DNA of 64,000 bases from Candidula unifasciata. Lineage: Eukaryota > Mollusca > Gastropoda > Stylommatophora > Geomitridae. The position numbers and the translations under genes were made by a program. The DNA lies in NCBI GenBank assembly GCA_905116865.2, contig CAJHNH020002513.1:210001-274000 (forward strand), given 5' to 3'. The notes below the pieces were generated by a model that was not told where the DNA came from, did no database searches, and saw only the letters and a program-made list of their open reading frames with translations. How positions within the stretch are numbered: the first letter of the stretch is position 1; every line of letters begins with the position of its first letter. Positions 23,801 through 37,300 of this stretch are shown piece by piece.

Positions 23801-26800
23801 TTATGGTTTTATCTGATTCTGTCCAAATTGTTACTTCTGTTCCTTTTGTCCCATTGTGTTATTATTTTAACCTTTTCAGGCCCATACACTATTCTTCTAA
23901 ATAGCTACTGCTTAAAAATTTGGGAGTTAAAAGATGAGTGATAGTTGGTTTATTGGATATTTCACTAGTTTCTGGGTTAGGGAGATTTTTATTTTACTCA
24001 ATAGGTATGGGCAACTGTTGTAGAGCAGTAGCCTGTCTGTCTGTCCATTGGTCGTAGGTTTTTAATCTTTATTGAGACAGATTTTAAAAGTGTTGACTTT
24101 AGATCAAATCAGCTTAAAACTGGGTACCAGGAAATGCTGTAGGAAATAAAGGCGGCTATTATGGCTATGCCTACTGAGTTTTGATTGATCTATACATAAT
24201 TTAAAGCCAGCATCATGTACCCAGCAGGGCTTCAAGATGTTGGAAGAGTTCCAGTGCTCGCTTGGTGACACCCAGCCCAGGTGTTTGCACACCATAAGTT
24301 ATTCAAGTGAGAGGATTCAAAACCTGAATGGCCAGTTGCAAAATGTTATTAAATATGTATCAGTACACAGTAATCAGTGTTTGCATGTTAATGAAAGTGC
24401 AGGCATACTAAAGCAAATAGCAGCGGTACCTCTATCACACCTATGAAAAGGTGTCTGACAACTTGTGAGCTTGTCGATTGAACCCCTGTATACCCAATGC
24501 ATTTTCCCAGGAATAAATGAAATGACATCACTAGAAGAATTCATCACCTTAGGGCAGAAGATGGTATTGGCAGACAAAGAGCTACAGAGATGGTCAGAGG
24601 ATCATTTTTGCAAATGGAATAGTGAACAGAGGGAGAAGTGTCTACTGACCAGAGAAGCAGAGGAGTTAAAAATGGTGGAACTGACTGCTAAAAAGGAGTC
24701 AAATTTAACCCCACTAGCATTTGAAAGGTTAACAAATTCTGGCTGAATTAGCGATGAGAGAAAAGGAAGTGGCATTGCGGGTTTAAAGTAAAGGAAATTT
24801 ACCTAAAAGAATAGACATAAATTGGTTTCCGACAGGCTAAAGGATTCTGAAAATAAGATGAAGCGGTATCAGGGCATCGCTCAGAAGTTCACTAAGGGTG
24901 ATTTAGTCTCAGCAGGAATCTCTGACTTTAAGATTATGATGAAAGACTATTCTGTTCCTAAGGAGGAATGGCACATACACTTTGACAGGCATCTAGAACT
25001 GGAACCCTTTACAATTGTAGAAATTATACCAGAAGAACTCCGTACAGACTATGAATATGTGAGAGATCGAGTACTAGCACATTTCAGTCTTGATGAGGAA
25101 GGGTACAGAACACTTTTTAAAACGCACCAAAAAGCAACCAGATGTTCGTGGGCTATGTCGCAGAGGTGCTGAGTACTCTAGATAAATGGCTGAAAGCTGC
25201 AACAGTCCAAGACTCCTTCCATTTATTGAAGGATTTGCTAGTGCGTGAAAAACTTTTAGCCTCAATTCCTGCTAGTATGTCGATGTTCTTACAAGAGAAT
25301 AGATGCACATCAGTAGGCGACATAGAGAAAATGGGAGAAGCATTCTTTTAGGCCCCTAAGGAGGTCTTTGCGACCTGCCCCCAACCCCATCTAGCTTTTA
25401 TTGCAGCTGCGAAATATTCTCGAGAGAAGTCCTTATAGCTATCAGAACGATGATAGCACAAATCAGAGGAAACCACAACACCTAATAGCAAAGTATGGAT
25501 CTGTAATAAGAAATTCACACTGTAGACACACCAATGGTAGCTTAGATATGTGTGACAAAAATCCAAATTGCATATCTATGAGATTGTGTCCAAAAATAAC
25601 AATCTGGGGTCACAATGTATGCCACACCTACGGTGCTTCAAATGTGGTCATTCATATACTTAGGGACTGTTATGCGAGAAGTATACTTAATATGGCCCTG
25701 AAATCATCAAGCAGTGAATCAGAAGAAGACCTAATAGCCAACTCCATCCAAGAGATTGCCGAAATATGGATCGAAAACTGAATGATATGCAAAGAATTCC
25801 ATGAAGGGAATCTTACTTGTGAAGACATTGTGCTGATTCAGGAAGAACACTTGGCTAGCAGTATCGGTGGATTCTTGCACTACTTCAGGGGATTTGCCAA
25901 CAGTATACCTTGTACAGTAGTTTAGGATACAGGTGCTACACTAATTGGTGTACACAGAGCATAAGTCCAAGAGAAAGACTGCACAGGAGAGCCCATTGTG
26001 TGCAGAACTTTTGGAATCAATAAGAAAATATATAAGATAGCTGTTGTAAAAATAAATTGCCCTTTTTACACTAGCATAACAAAGGCAGGCATACTCATTG
26101 GTAATGTACTGAATGTAAATACTGGTAATGAGCTAGCAATCAAGAATTAGGAGAAACTGTTTCCAGATGTCAATGCTGTTAGAAGACTGCAAACTCAACA
26201 AGGAGAAGATAAAGCACAGACAGATCTGATTCAATCCATCAGCGTCCCTAACATTGTAAGTAACCCAAGTATGTGATCGGCCCACATTTTCAGAGCTTTA
26301 GAGGATGGACCCAGCATTAAAGAAATGTTTCAACCTCGGAAAAAAAAAGCCAAGAATTTCAAAATCTGGTAGATGGTCGTTAACACTGAAAAAAATATAT
26401 CTTGACAAGGGTGTATAAGAACGGAACAATGACAGTATCACAAATGGTGCTGCCAGAACAGTTTCGTAGAAAAGTACTAGAAATGGCACATGGGAACAGC
26501 TAAAACAAAATCAAGAATCCTTGGACAGTTCTACTGGCCTGGTTACAACAAGGACAAAAAAAGCCACAGAAATGGAAAACCCATAGACTTAGCATCAGAC
26601 ATTAGAGATAAATGATTAAATTTAAAAAAGTTTGAATGACTGCCAGTTGAATACATATAGTTGAATTAAAGGCAATAATACTCTTGATAATACTTACAGT
26701 AATAAATTCATAAACATTCTCTTGTCTAAAAACCACACTATTTTAGGAATTGAACCCCCCCCCCCCCCCCCCCCCCCCTTTTTTTTTTTTTTCCCTTTCT

Positions 26801-29800
26801 TTTCCCAAATCCTATCCCCTTAGCTTCAAATGTTCCTAGGGGAAATACCTGCGGTTGAATTGGCAGTACCAGTTATCCCCTCCCTATTTACTGATTAGTA
26901 TCATTACCACACAGCAAAAATATATACGTTTTATAGGCACCACATTAAACGTCATCGCTGATTATGTGAGGGGTATTATTAGGTAGCACATGATCATGAT
27001 GGGGCTAAAAAAGCCTGAAGAGTAAAGACATACTGTCTAGAGACATACAGTAGACCACAAACAGGCAGGGTAACTAGCTTGGATAAAGGGGCAAAGGACA
27101 TAGGCGATTGAGAAAACAACCTTCAACCAAGGGGTGTTATGCAGTACAAGGAATAGCCTGGGTTAGCATAGAAAATTGTTTGGGACCTCTGTAAGGATGT
27201 ATGGTAGTATAGACCAAACACCGTAATGATATGATACATATGCAAGATGACCAGATAATCTATCTGGAGATTTGAAAACTGTAAGTACCAAAAGAATGTA
27301 ACACTAGGCGCAATAATAAACCATAAACAGAAATGATGCATAATATCATTTTGAAAAGCAGAAGTTAAACCGTCATGAGTCAACTTAACCATTCACTGCT
27401 GTGAGAGACAGACAGACCACGATTATACTATGTCTCATAACAGCCGACAGGTCAATTACTGGTCAGACGGGTTCTGTAGACAAGATGTGCAAGGCTTATA
27501 CTGGTAACTGAGTGTTATGGGTGAGGGGGGGGGGGGGTGACAAGGGGACTTGACAAATGGGTAGAGCAATACATGGCAGTTAGTAGTTTGACAGTCCGGT
27601 GAAGGGATGTTTCTGTTTGGTACCCCTGAAATTGGGGAATTGTTTTTGTTTGGCATGGACTGGATTTAAAGCTGTGGAGAGGACAGTAGTAGTTGTTCAT
27701 AATTATGACAAGTGTTTCTTTTGTGTTGCCGGGATGATAAAGTTAGTTGTGGTAGCCAGGATGATAAGTAATTATTGCTCTAGATGCATCCACTAGCCTC
27801 TCATGATTTTGTTCATATTGCTAGTATGATCTGTTAACAGCTATACCCACGTGCTGTTGATATACTAAGCCATTGACTACCTGGGATTAGTGTGCTTGTG
27901 AGCTATAAGAATAAATAGGTGGCTACTCATTAGTCGATAACATTGTGTGGAAGCCAGACTAACTTTGCAGTTATTTTTAGTACTTATTAAACATTCTTTG
28001 AGAACTAGAAACATGGTAATTAGTGTTTACATGTTAACGAAAGTGTAGGCATTCTAACACAGATAACAATGGTACCTCTATCACACCTATAAAGTGTCTG
28101 ACAGGAACGAAATGTATTTTTTAGGACCTACCCCGATACTGACTGACCTATCTTTATTTTTGTTTCTTGCATACTGCTAAATACATGAATTGTGAAAATG
28201 TTTAGTTCTGTGAGTATTCTCTAAGAAAAACTATTAGTTTTAATAATTAAAAAAACATTGTTGCATAATGTCTTTTATGTTGGAAAATATCTTTCTATTA
28301 TACTTCTTTTGCATTAACCTTTACAAGAGTGGTTGGCAAAATGTTTTGTTGTTTACAGCTCAGTTGCAGTATCCGTGCCTTTTGGCCCGACTCATCTAAT
28401 ATCAGCAAACCCTTCATTAATCACCTTTTACAACCTGCTTATTACAGGATAGGGGGTCTGTTCTTGATTTCTCCTCAAAATAGGGTCCTGGAAATCTCAC
28501 AGTGATGTCTGTTTCACCTCAGGTGACGAGAGAACAAATAATTTTCTGCTTTTCATTTCCTCGTCTTCTCTGTCATTTGATTTGATTTGCAAATTAACTA
28601 ATCAGTGTAAAACCTTTTCTTTTTTTTTAAGTAGAATAAAAAGTTGGTTTTTAAAAATAGATTTTTGGATAAAATTAGGCTTTTATTGGCACCAAACTCT
28701 TGACTCAGAATAATTTATTTTTTTCTCATTGCTATTGCTCAACCCTTTTTCAGTTCTGGATGGTAAGTGAAGCTTTCTGCAAATTAATTTACTAGATTCA
28801 CTATCTTCTGTCTGAAACACTTGAATTTTTGATATCCCAGATATGCTCCTTTGAGCTGTTAGGCTTCCTTAAGCTTCATTTTTTATGGCTTTTTTTCCCC
28901 TTAAACAAAAGTCAGACTTTAATAGAAAACATAACTAGCTACAAAATTCTATGTTTACTTCCTCTTCTTCTACCTTGTACCTCAGCAAAGGTTAGGAGAT
29001 GTAACATTCGTTGATGTGCTCTGTCAATATCACTGTTAAGATTGGTGTTTATTTCTGTAAGGCTGTTCTTTATGCCAATACTCCATCATTTACGAGGTCT
29101 TATCATTGCTCTTTTGTAACTAATACTGTCATGTTTACACCGTGCATATTTTTCGTGGTTGCGTTTTTGTCAGTTATTTCCAAGCAACAAATACAAATGT
29201 GAAAGTTACAGCTCCAGGAAGTTAAATGTTATAATATACTGAGAAGATTGACAGGATTTAATTTTGTAACATCACTGTCATCGCGGCATTCTGGAAAGTC
29301 ACTTAGTCCTCTCGCAACCATATTCCTCCCTTTTACTGTTCTTTACCAAATCATTATGATATTCAGTGTGGTTAAAGTAATTCCGTTTAAGAGCAGTACT
29401 GTTTACGTGCCAGTCTCTTTCAGTGTTCAGATGCTGTTGAATGTCAGTATTTTTCCTTGTTTTGGTCTTGACAAAAAATATCTAAGAACCCCCCTCAAAG
29501 AATCTTCCTGTAACATTGTTCAGAAACTCTGATTTGTCCACTTTAACAAAACAGTACATGTCATAGCATGTTGCAGCAGAAAAATGTATCTTTTCAGAAT
29601 TTCATATTGTTTGTTGTTGTTAGCACAAGTAGTGGAATTACTGTGGCGCTTCATAGCCGGGGGGGGGGGGGGGGGGGCCTCACCGCCCCTAAAAAACATG
29701 TAGTAAAAGACGACTAAAGGCTTGCTGATATTTGATGTTTTGGATCGAAAGGGGCATATATTGCAGTTAGTCATCGTAAACTACAGCACAGAATGGCAGT

Positions 29801-31261
29801 CTTGCTTTAAAGGGTTGAAGCAGAATAAGAACTACAATAATTTTAACAAAAATGAAACAGAGGTTTTAATTTGCAATACAGAAGAAAAGATGTTTACACA
29901 GAAAAAGAAAAAACTTCCTTCACAATGCAGCATCACAATAAATGGGACTGTGTGCTAGTTAAGTATGGTCCAGTGTTTGGTTACATTGATAACAGCTTGT
30001 GGAATGTTTATTAAAATAGCTAAATGTAGAATAGCTCAAGCAAAAGCAGCAGTTTTATGGAACAAAGAATATTCTATTATTTGTTTTGTAGATTGAAGTG
30101 AGAGAGTTCTGGAGAGTTAAATAGAGCTTATCTAAATCTTTAAAAAAAAAGTAGAGAAACTTTTCACGCTTTCAAACATATTGGGCATAAAGGGTTAGAC
30201 TTGTATTTTATACGCCAATCAGCACCTCGTGAGTGGTGTGAGCATCATGCTGGTCATCTTTACTTCCATGGGCTCCACCTGGTATTCATATAAGGCTGGG
30301 TCAACTGGGTTATCCTAATGTACAGGTGTAAATCGTTGGTACTCAGCAGGTCACTGAAATATGTAGAAGGTGCATAGGTACCATAATATAGAAGCGTGAC
30401 AACAATGTGGACGAATAGATAGTTGCATGAGGATGTCTTGAAAGAAATTAACACACTAAGAGGGCTGGTTACATTCATCAGAGCTAGACACTGCTACATT
30501 CCTTAGACAACTTGTGTCATGACAACAGAAAAGAGAGACATGATTAAAAGCAGTGTCTGTCATGGAGAAGAATCTGTATGATTGACAGTATTAAAAGGTT
30601 GCGGACAGACATGACTAACAGCACAGGGCATGGACAGCAGGCAGTAGAGTTAGATATTGTGAGCTAACTTAAACTGGACTGTATAATCACATTCCTTTTT
30701 TCTTTGCAGCAAATGCAACAATTTCAAAACACAGTTCAGAGGCAGCAGGCTTTGGCACTGATGTGTAGGTAAGTGATATTGACATGACAAGCAATTTCTT
30801 ATTGTGTCATGTTTTACTCAATTTCTTTTAATACCATTTTTTAAAATACCCTACTTCTTATACTCTTACTACTTCACATAGTTTTGGGAAATTGTCTTTC
30901 ATTTGTGTTATCTGTTTTTGAATGGACTTAGTGTTCTTGCTACACATTAATTTTGACTGCTTTGTTCTCTTAATGTTATGTTCATATGAATGTTATAGTC
31001 TAGATTTAGGTAATATTCTAAATAAAAAAAAACATAATTGTGAAAAATGTGTTCAGTCAGTTAAGCTTAGAAGAAGAAAATGCTGAACATCCCCAATAAT
31101 TGTTATGCTCATGGGGCTGTCAGATTTATTTGTAAAGTTAAAAGTTAGTTATATATTGGAAGTGATTGAAACACTTGTTCAATTTTAAAATAACTGTTGA
31201 TGTCTCGTGGTTGTTAAAACAAATGTGGACACCAGATGTTTAAACTAAGTAAGAATCCCCT

Positions 31262-31308
<47 letters not shown>

Positions 31309-34300
31309 ATTTTCCTTTTTTTTTTGTTATGCAGGAATTTAAAAAAAAATAATGTAATTTTTGACTTGATTTGACTTAGTTTATTAAATCTGATGATGAG
31401 ATATCCTATTGAATCATTTCTTTACAGAGTCTACGTGGGCAGCATCAATTTTGAAATCAAAGAAGATACAATAAAACAAGCATTCCTCCCATTCGGACCT
31501 GTGAAATCTGTCAACCTGTCTTGGGATCCTATTACAAACAAACACAAAGGCTTTGCTTTCATTGAATATGAAGTACCAGAAGCAGCTCAGCTGGCATTGG
31601 AACAGATGAATGGGGTTATGATCGGTGGGCGGAATATCAAGGTAGCAGACATTGTTTTCCGAGCATCTCAACCATCAAAGACAATTTTACTGTCTTAAAT
31701 TTATAAAATGTTAATTTGTATTCTGTTTGGGTTTTTTGGGGGCCTCATTGTCTGGGAAATAATAGATCCATTGTCCCCCTAACTAGCATGTTGTAGCGGT
31801 TGACTAATTGAGGGCATTCTTTAAAGTTGGGAGTTCATCTGCCTGAGAGGCAAAGAACCAAGTGTCTGCATACAAATAAGTCAGATCTGTAAAACGAATG
31901 TGCATGCGACATGCAGGTTCTAAGACAAGGCTGAAGTCCATAGGTTGATGAACCACCAAAATTCACAGCCGTGAACATGAAGAAGATATCATTTGTGAAC
32001 ACTGAAGCCATTTTAAAAAGTTAAATGCCTATCCTTTACAGGACATTGCAGAACAAATCCCAGTGTTTTTTTTTTTTTCGTTTTCTTTCTGTTGTGGATT
32101 TTCTAGGCAAATGTTACGTTCAGTGGTTTGTCAATTCTTTCTGAACGGTTAGCTCTTGGTGCCACTGTCGAAACTAACGCAAGACAACCGTCCCCAGCTG
32201 GGATTGAACCTGGCATTATGAAGCGCATTCGCAACGCCTAAGCCACAGATGCTGGCTTTCCAAATGTAGTATGTAAATAATAACTGACCAGCTGTTATTG
32301 ATGGATTCAAGAAATTCATATTTGACTGAAGGAGATTTAAATGTCTGGTTTGACTTGAGCGACATTTTGTAAGTAAAACAATTATGTTTCTGTGAAAATA
32401 ATGAAGACAAACACTTTACTAGACCAATTAATTATTGTAGGCTTTAGCCAATTCATGTACAGGTGAAAGAATCAAAGTGACGGGTCAGTTTACTTATTTA
32501 GATAGCAATTTTGATTGTCAAGGAAGCCAAAGAAATGATGATTTGCCTAGGCAAGGCAACAGCAGTCTTTAAAACCTTGAACAAACTATGGAATTTAGTT
32601 ATAGTCTTGAAACCAAATTACATATTTTCTCTTTAATTCTTTTTTCTTTAGGTTCATCAAATGCTAATCAAAGTTGAACCACCACTAAAGATGTGCATCA
32701 AAATGAATTAAAAAACAACTGATGAATATTAAATTGGTTCAGTTCAAGAAAAATGGAAAGAAGCAGTCAGAACAGCAGTTATAAGACAAAGAAGAAAGTG
32801 AAATATTAGGCGCATCCTGGGGAAAACAGGAATAGACCCATTGTGTTCCCAACAAGCATGTCAAAAGAGAAGACTAATTGAGGGCTTCCTTCAAAGTCAG
32901 ATTGCATCTGCCTCATGGGGCAAGGAGCCAACAGTTTTTCCTACAAATAACGCAGATGTGTAAGAGAGAGATGCATACAACACTCAGGTTCTGGAACAAG
33001 ACTAAAGTCCATAGGTGGACACGAACAACTAGAACTTTCTGCTGGAGTTGGTGAATAAGAAGAAAAGGATTTCATCCATGATATTGAAACCGTTGCATAA
33101 GTTAGAATGGAATATTAAAAGTATGGACTGTGAGCAATGCATCTTATAACGGCACAAAAAGATTATTAGTTTTGCCATTAAGTAATTTATTTGTCCTTAG
33201 AATGTGAATAATAATGTATAGTAGCATAATTAAGAATAATTACCAATGAATGTCATGTAAATCAATAGATGCTTATGTTATCAGGTAGGGCGACCTAGCA
33301 ACATGCCCCAGGCTCAGCCAATCATTGAACAACTGGGACAGGAAGCCAAAAACTACAACCGTATTTATGTCACTTCTATACATTCAGATCTGACGGAAAA
33401 TGATATCAAAAGGTGTGTAAAATGTTACTGTATATGTTTCTTTTTCTCAGGAGTGTATTTCTTTGGTCGAATTTTTTTCTTTGGTATGCATTCTTTTATT
33501 GTAGTTCAGATAAACTGCAGGATTGTTTTTATGTAAGTAATGTATAATATATAATATTAATTACTATAATATACTGCCAAAGTGACTGCATTTTCACTAA
33601 TTATTAAAGCACAGTTAGGACATTATCATTAAAGAAATGATTTGGACTATGTAAAAGTTAATTCTGGGTGTATTATATTCTGTTGATGTGATCATTTACT
33701 AAAGTATCTTAGAATATGGACACAAATTTATTGGATATTAATTATTTTCTACAGTGTGTTTGAGGCTTTTGGGAAAATTGTCAGCTGTGAGTTGGCACAA
33801 GATCCAGCAAAACAAGGAAAGCATAAGTAAGTTCAGTCATTTGTATTTTTATGCCTGGTTCTGCAGGGCTTTCTCTCTCTCTCTCCCTCTCTTTTTTTTT
33901 TTATAGCGGAAAGCAACAGTACACAGTACTAGCATCTTTCTAGACATCATTTGTTCAGCATTATTGTAATAGACCAGAAATAAGCAACTTCTTTTTTTTT
34001 GGGGGGGGGGGGGGGGGGGGGGGGTCAGCAGGATAAATATAGAACTAACAACCTGATAACATTAAGATGTCCTTATAACAAAATATTGTTGAATAATCTA
34101 AGATTAAAATCCCTTGTTATATTTTTAGGCCAAACACACTCACCCACTGAAGCACTTATAAATATTCTTAAAGTTGAAAATTTGTGGAAATCATAAAATT
34201 GGGAGAAAAGGGGGAACAGGAAAGCGTGGAACGATAACATTATGAGAGAGTGATGAGAGGGAGAAATAAAGTAAGAGATACAGACAGAGCATATGTTGTT

Positions 34301-37300
34301 GTGTTGTGCAGTTTTGATAGGTGAAGAGTTGGATTATATAGTAATTGTACACCAGCCCCATGGGCCAGTAAATATTGACAGCAGGCTATAGTTTGGAAAC
34401 TCATGTAATAGACAGGTTGTTGTGAGTAGCGAAGGAAAAGAGAAAAAAATTGGACAAGATCAAAATGTAAACTGGCTAAAGAATAATACCAGATGTAACC
34501 GAAGATTTGGAAGCACTTAGTAAAATTTATTTACAAGTTAGTAAGGCAACTGTCACTACTGTCTGTATGTACCTGTCTGTACAGTGTAGACAGGAAATCG
34601 TGAACCTGAGGATTAAGGGCTGTTGACATGGACTGTGCAGGTTAGGATATTTAATTTTGCACCGACAGAAAAACTCCCTCGCCTTAATGGGTAATCGAAC
34701 CCGAGTCTCCCGCATGAGAGCCCTACATTATAATTGCTCGGCCAGCTGCTGCTCCACAACTGTTGTCCGCATAATAATTTTATGACTTTTTGAGCAGGGA
34801 TTAAAGCTTAGAGCATTTTACAAAACTGTCTCCTGTTGCTAGATCTTGGTACACATGGAGAAGCTTTATATTAGTATAATTGGTTCTTTGCTGTGAATCT
34901 TTTAACTAAAAGGAAAGTATGAATCTGGTAACAGAAATAAAAGTAAATTTGCTTCTACTATTTGGGGATGACCAGGAAGAAGATGGATTGAAGGAGTTGC
35001 TAGCTTGAGATTCCACCACACACCGACTGGGTAACCAAGTGTGCTGTTTCTTAAAAATCAATCATCTGGTAATCTACGAGGCCCAGCGGCACACAACAGG
35101 AAACGGAGAATAGAAGAAACAATTTGTTAAATTTGTTGTTGGTTTTGCTTTAAATTTTTAAAGGTGTAGTTCTGTCAAACAGAACCTCTTCTCTTTCATA
35201 TATTATTGGTACATGTGATAAATACTTTTTTTTTTTTTGCATCTGTTTGTCAACACAGGGGTTATGGCTTCATTGAATATGAGACACTGCAGGCAGCTTT
35301 GGATGCAGTTGCATCAATGAACCTCTTCGATTTGGGTGGCCAGTACCTCAGAGTTGGAAGGGTATGTTGTAAACCGAATGTAGATTTTTCTTCTTTTAAT
35401 CTTTTTTTTTTTATGTTAGTACCCCTGGTATTTGATCTCTCTGTTTGTCACTGCCTTCCTCTCTTTCTGTGTCTACCTCCATTCTTTCTCTTGCTCTGCC
35501 TCTCTCACCCTCTTTTTTCGTCTACATCTCTTTGCTTGCATCTCCTTCTCTGCATGTCCCTTCCATCTCCCTCCCTCTCTTAGTCATCTTTTTCCTCCTC
35601 CCGCCTGTCTCTCTCTCCTTCCCTGTCTCCTCATTTGTCCTCAACCTACATGTCCCTCTTTCCCCACTCTTGTATTCCTCTGTGTCTCTACCTCAGCATC
35701 AGTGCCTACCTCCCTCACCGCCAACCACCCCTCCCCGCCCTTTTTCAGGTACCAGGTCTATAACAGACAAGATTTCAATTTGCTCCCCTCTGCCACCAAG
35801 TCTATAAAAAATGTAAAAATGTTATATCTGTGCTGGTATACCAACATGTGTGCGCACAAATAAAGTACCTTGTGCTGGTATACCCACATGTGTGCGCACA
35901 AATAAAGTACCTTGTGTCCGCAGTACACAGCAAAAATACCTTGCCAGTATTACCATGACGCAACCTTAAAAAATAATAATAATGCTTTGAAAAGGACCTT
36001 GAGAAGCCTTGAAATTGGTAAATTTAGCTACAAACCCCGGATTAGTAAATGAAACAGCTGAAACAAGCTTAAACAGAAATGAACAGTTAAACAACACATA
36101 CAGCATTTAAACAATCACATTTTAGAAACAGCACATCCCCATGTGGGTTTTGGTATCATATTTTGAGGAAAACCAAAATAGATTCTCCCAAATCACCATG
36201 TCCTAAAATGGTGACAGAGTAGGATTTGCTGAAATCTGATGTGCTGGGTCAAGTGGTGCAGATTTCACAACCTAGTTGTAAACCACAACACAATCTACCA
36301 ACCGTTTTTTTTGTGTGTGTGTAATCGGGCAGACGTAGAATAAGAAGAAACAACAGGGAAAAAATTTCTTGGTATAAAACATGAATGGCTGGCCAAAAAG
36401 TACTATCTATTGCCCATATTGGAAAAATTTACATCATCAGTAGACTTGATGGAAATAACAAAGATTAGCAGATATACCACAGCCACTGATCATATAAACA
36501 TGATGAAACCTGACAGAACACCTTATTGCAGACATTGCTATTACTGAAATGGAACACAAAGCACACAGCATTTATTCAGACACCTGGAAAATGTATAACA
36601 GCTGTCTCAAAGCGATCACAGACTGGTTCTGTTTACCCTTGGACCAGCTTAAACATTGTGTTTCAGGAGTATACTGTAACAATGAGCTAAACTATAATAA
36701 TAGTTAACCTTTCATAGGACTGTTTCATCTTCTTGTTTTCAGGCTATTACACCACCTGATACAGCTTTTGCTCCATCAATTCCACCTTCAGCCATGCCAG
36801 CAGCATCAGCAGTTGCTGCTGCAGCAATCACAGCAAAACTCACAGCCCTGGATGCTCAACAGCAAGTTTTGGTAAGTATTCTTAAATTTGTAATGTAAAT
36901 TAATCCTCATAGGGGATTTTTGCTCAGTGGTTGTGTAGCAGCAGGACATTACATAAACTAATAGGACATTTTATGTGGTGAGGTGGGCAGCTCTTTTCTC
37001 TGGCTGGTATATATGTAACAGACTGATTTACAAGGCTAGGTTTATGTGAGAAATATTTTATTTCATTGTTACAGTAAAAAGTTTTCTTATACTCGATTGC
37101 ATCTAGCTTTTTTTTTCCTAAAGTCAAATTAAACTGGACATTTTTGGGGTTGGAAAATACCCTGGATTTTTAACGCGAGAAACAACATTACAGTCGAACA
37201 TTTATAAGAGAGAAATTGTGTTCTTTGGTTGTGAGGCTCGAGGTGACATTGAAGAATCAAAGTGACTGGACAGATCAATGGCAGCAGAAGCTGACCTAGA

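Larger units (their letters stand above)
24340..28104 (+). mobile_element. Degenerate Ty3/gypsy-type LTR retrotransposon, RT/RNase H region missing
   Basis: Two direct-repeat pieces, 24361-24459 and 28014-28104, share ...AGTGTTTRCATGTTAAYGAA and GGTACCTCTATCACACCTAT and end in GTGTCTGACA, as expected for LTR 3' ends. Between them, in order, are gag-like remnants (24519-25760), a retropepsin DTGATLIGV signature (25926) and an integrase N-terminal zinc-region remnant (LGQFYWPGY, near 26518). RT and RNase H coding is absent: protease passes within about 450 bp into the spacer before integrase. The 3' LTR may start at TGTTATGGG near 27512; the matching 5' end is not found, so the 5' LTR is probably truncated. 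Sense orientation in PUF60 intron 3. Confidence 0.7.
23421..30709 (+). other. PUF60 intron 3
   Basis: 7.3-kb intron. It contains an LTR retrotransposon remnant (about 24340-28104), a SINE-core repeat (about 28350-28505), a tRNA-headed SINE piece (about 30185-30310, minus), a C/T homopolymer junction (26755-26791) and a poly-G run (29660-29677). About 28510-29640 and 29700-30180 have nothing recognisable. Confidence 0.8.

Noticed and set aside
24104..24295. 5' end of the LTR element with a complete 5' LTR
   Set aside because: I could not find the counterpart of the TGTTATGGG start proposed for the 3' LTR; only the last 100-120 bases of the 5' LTR are recognisable.
35206..35863. Ser/Leu-rich ORFs after PUF60 exon 8
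   Set aside because: They are translations of the intronic pyrimidine tract; the exon 8 donor and the match to exon 9 fix the real splicing.
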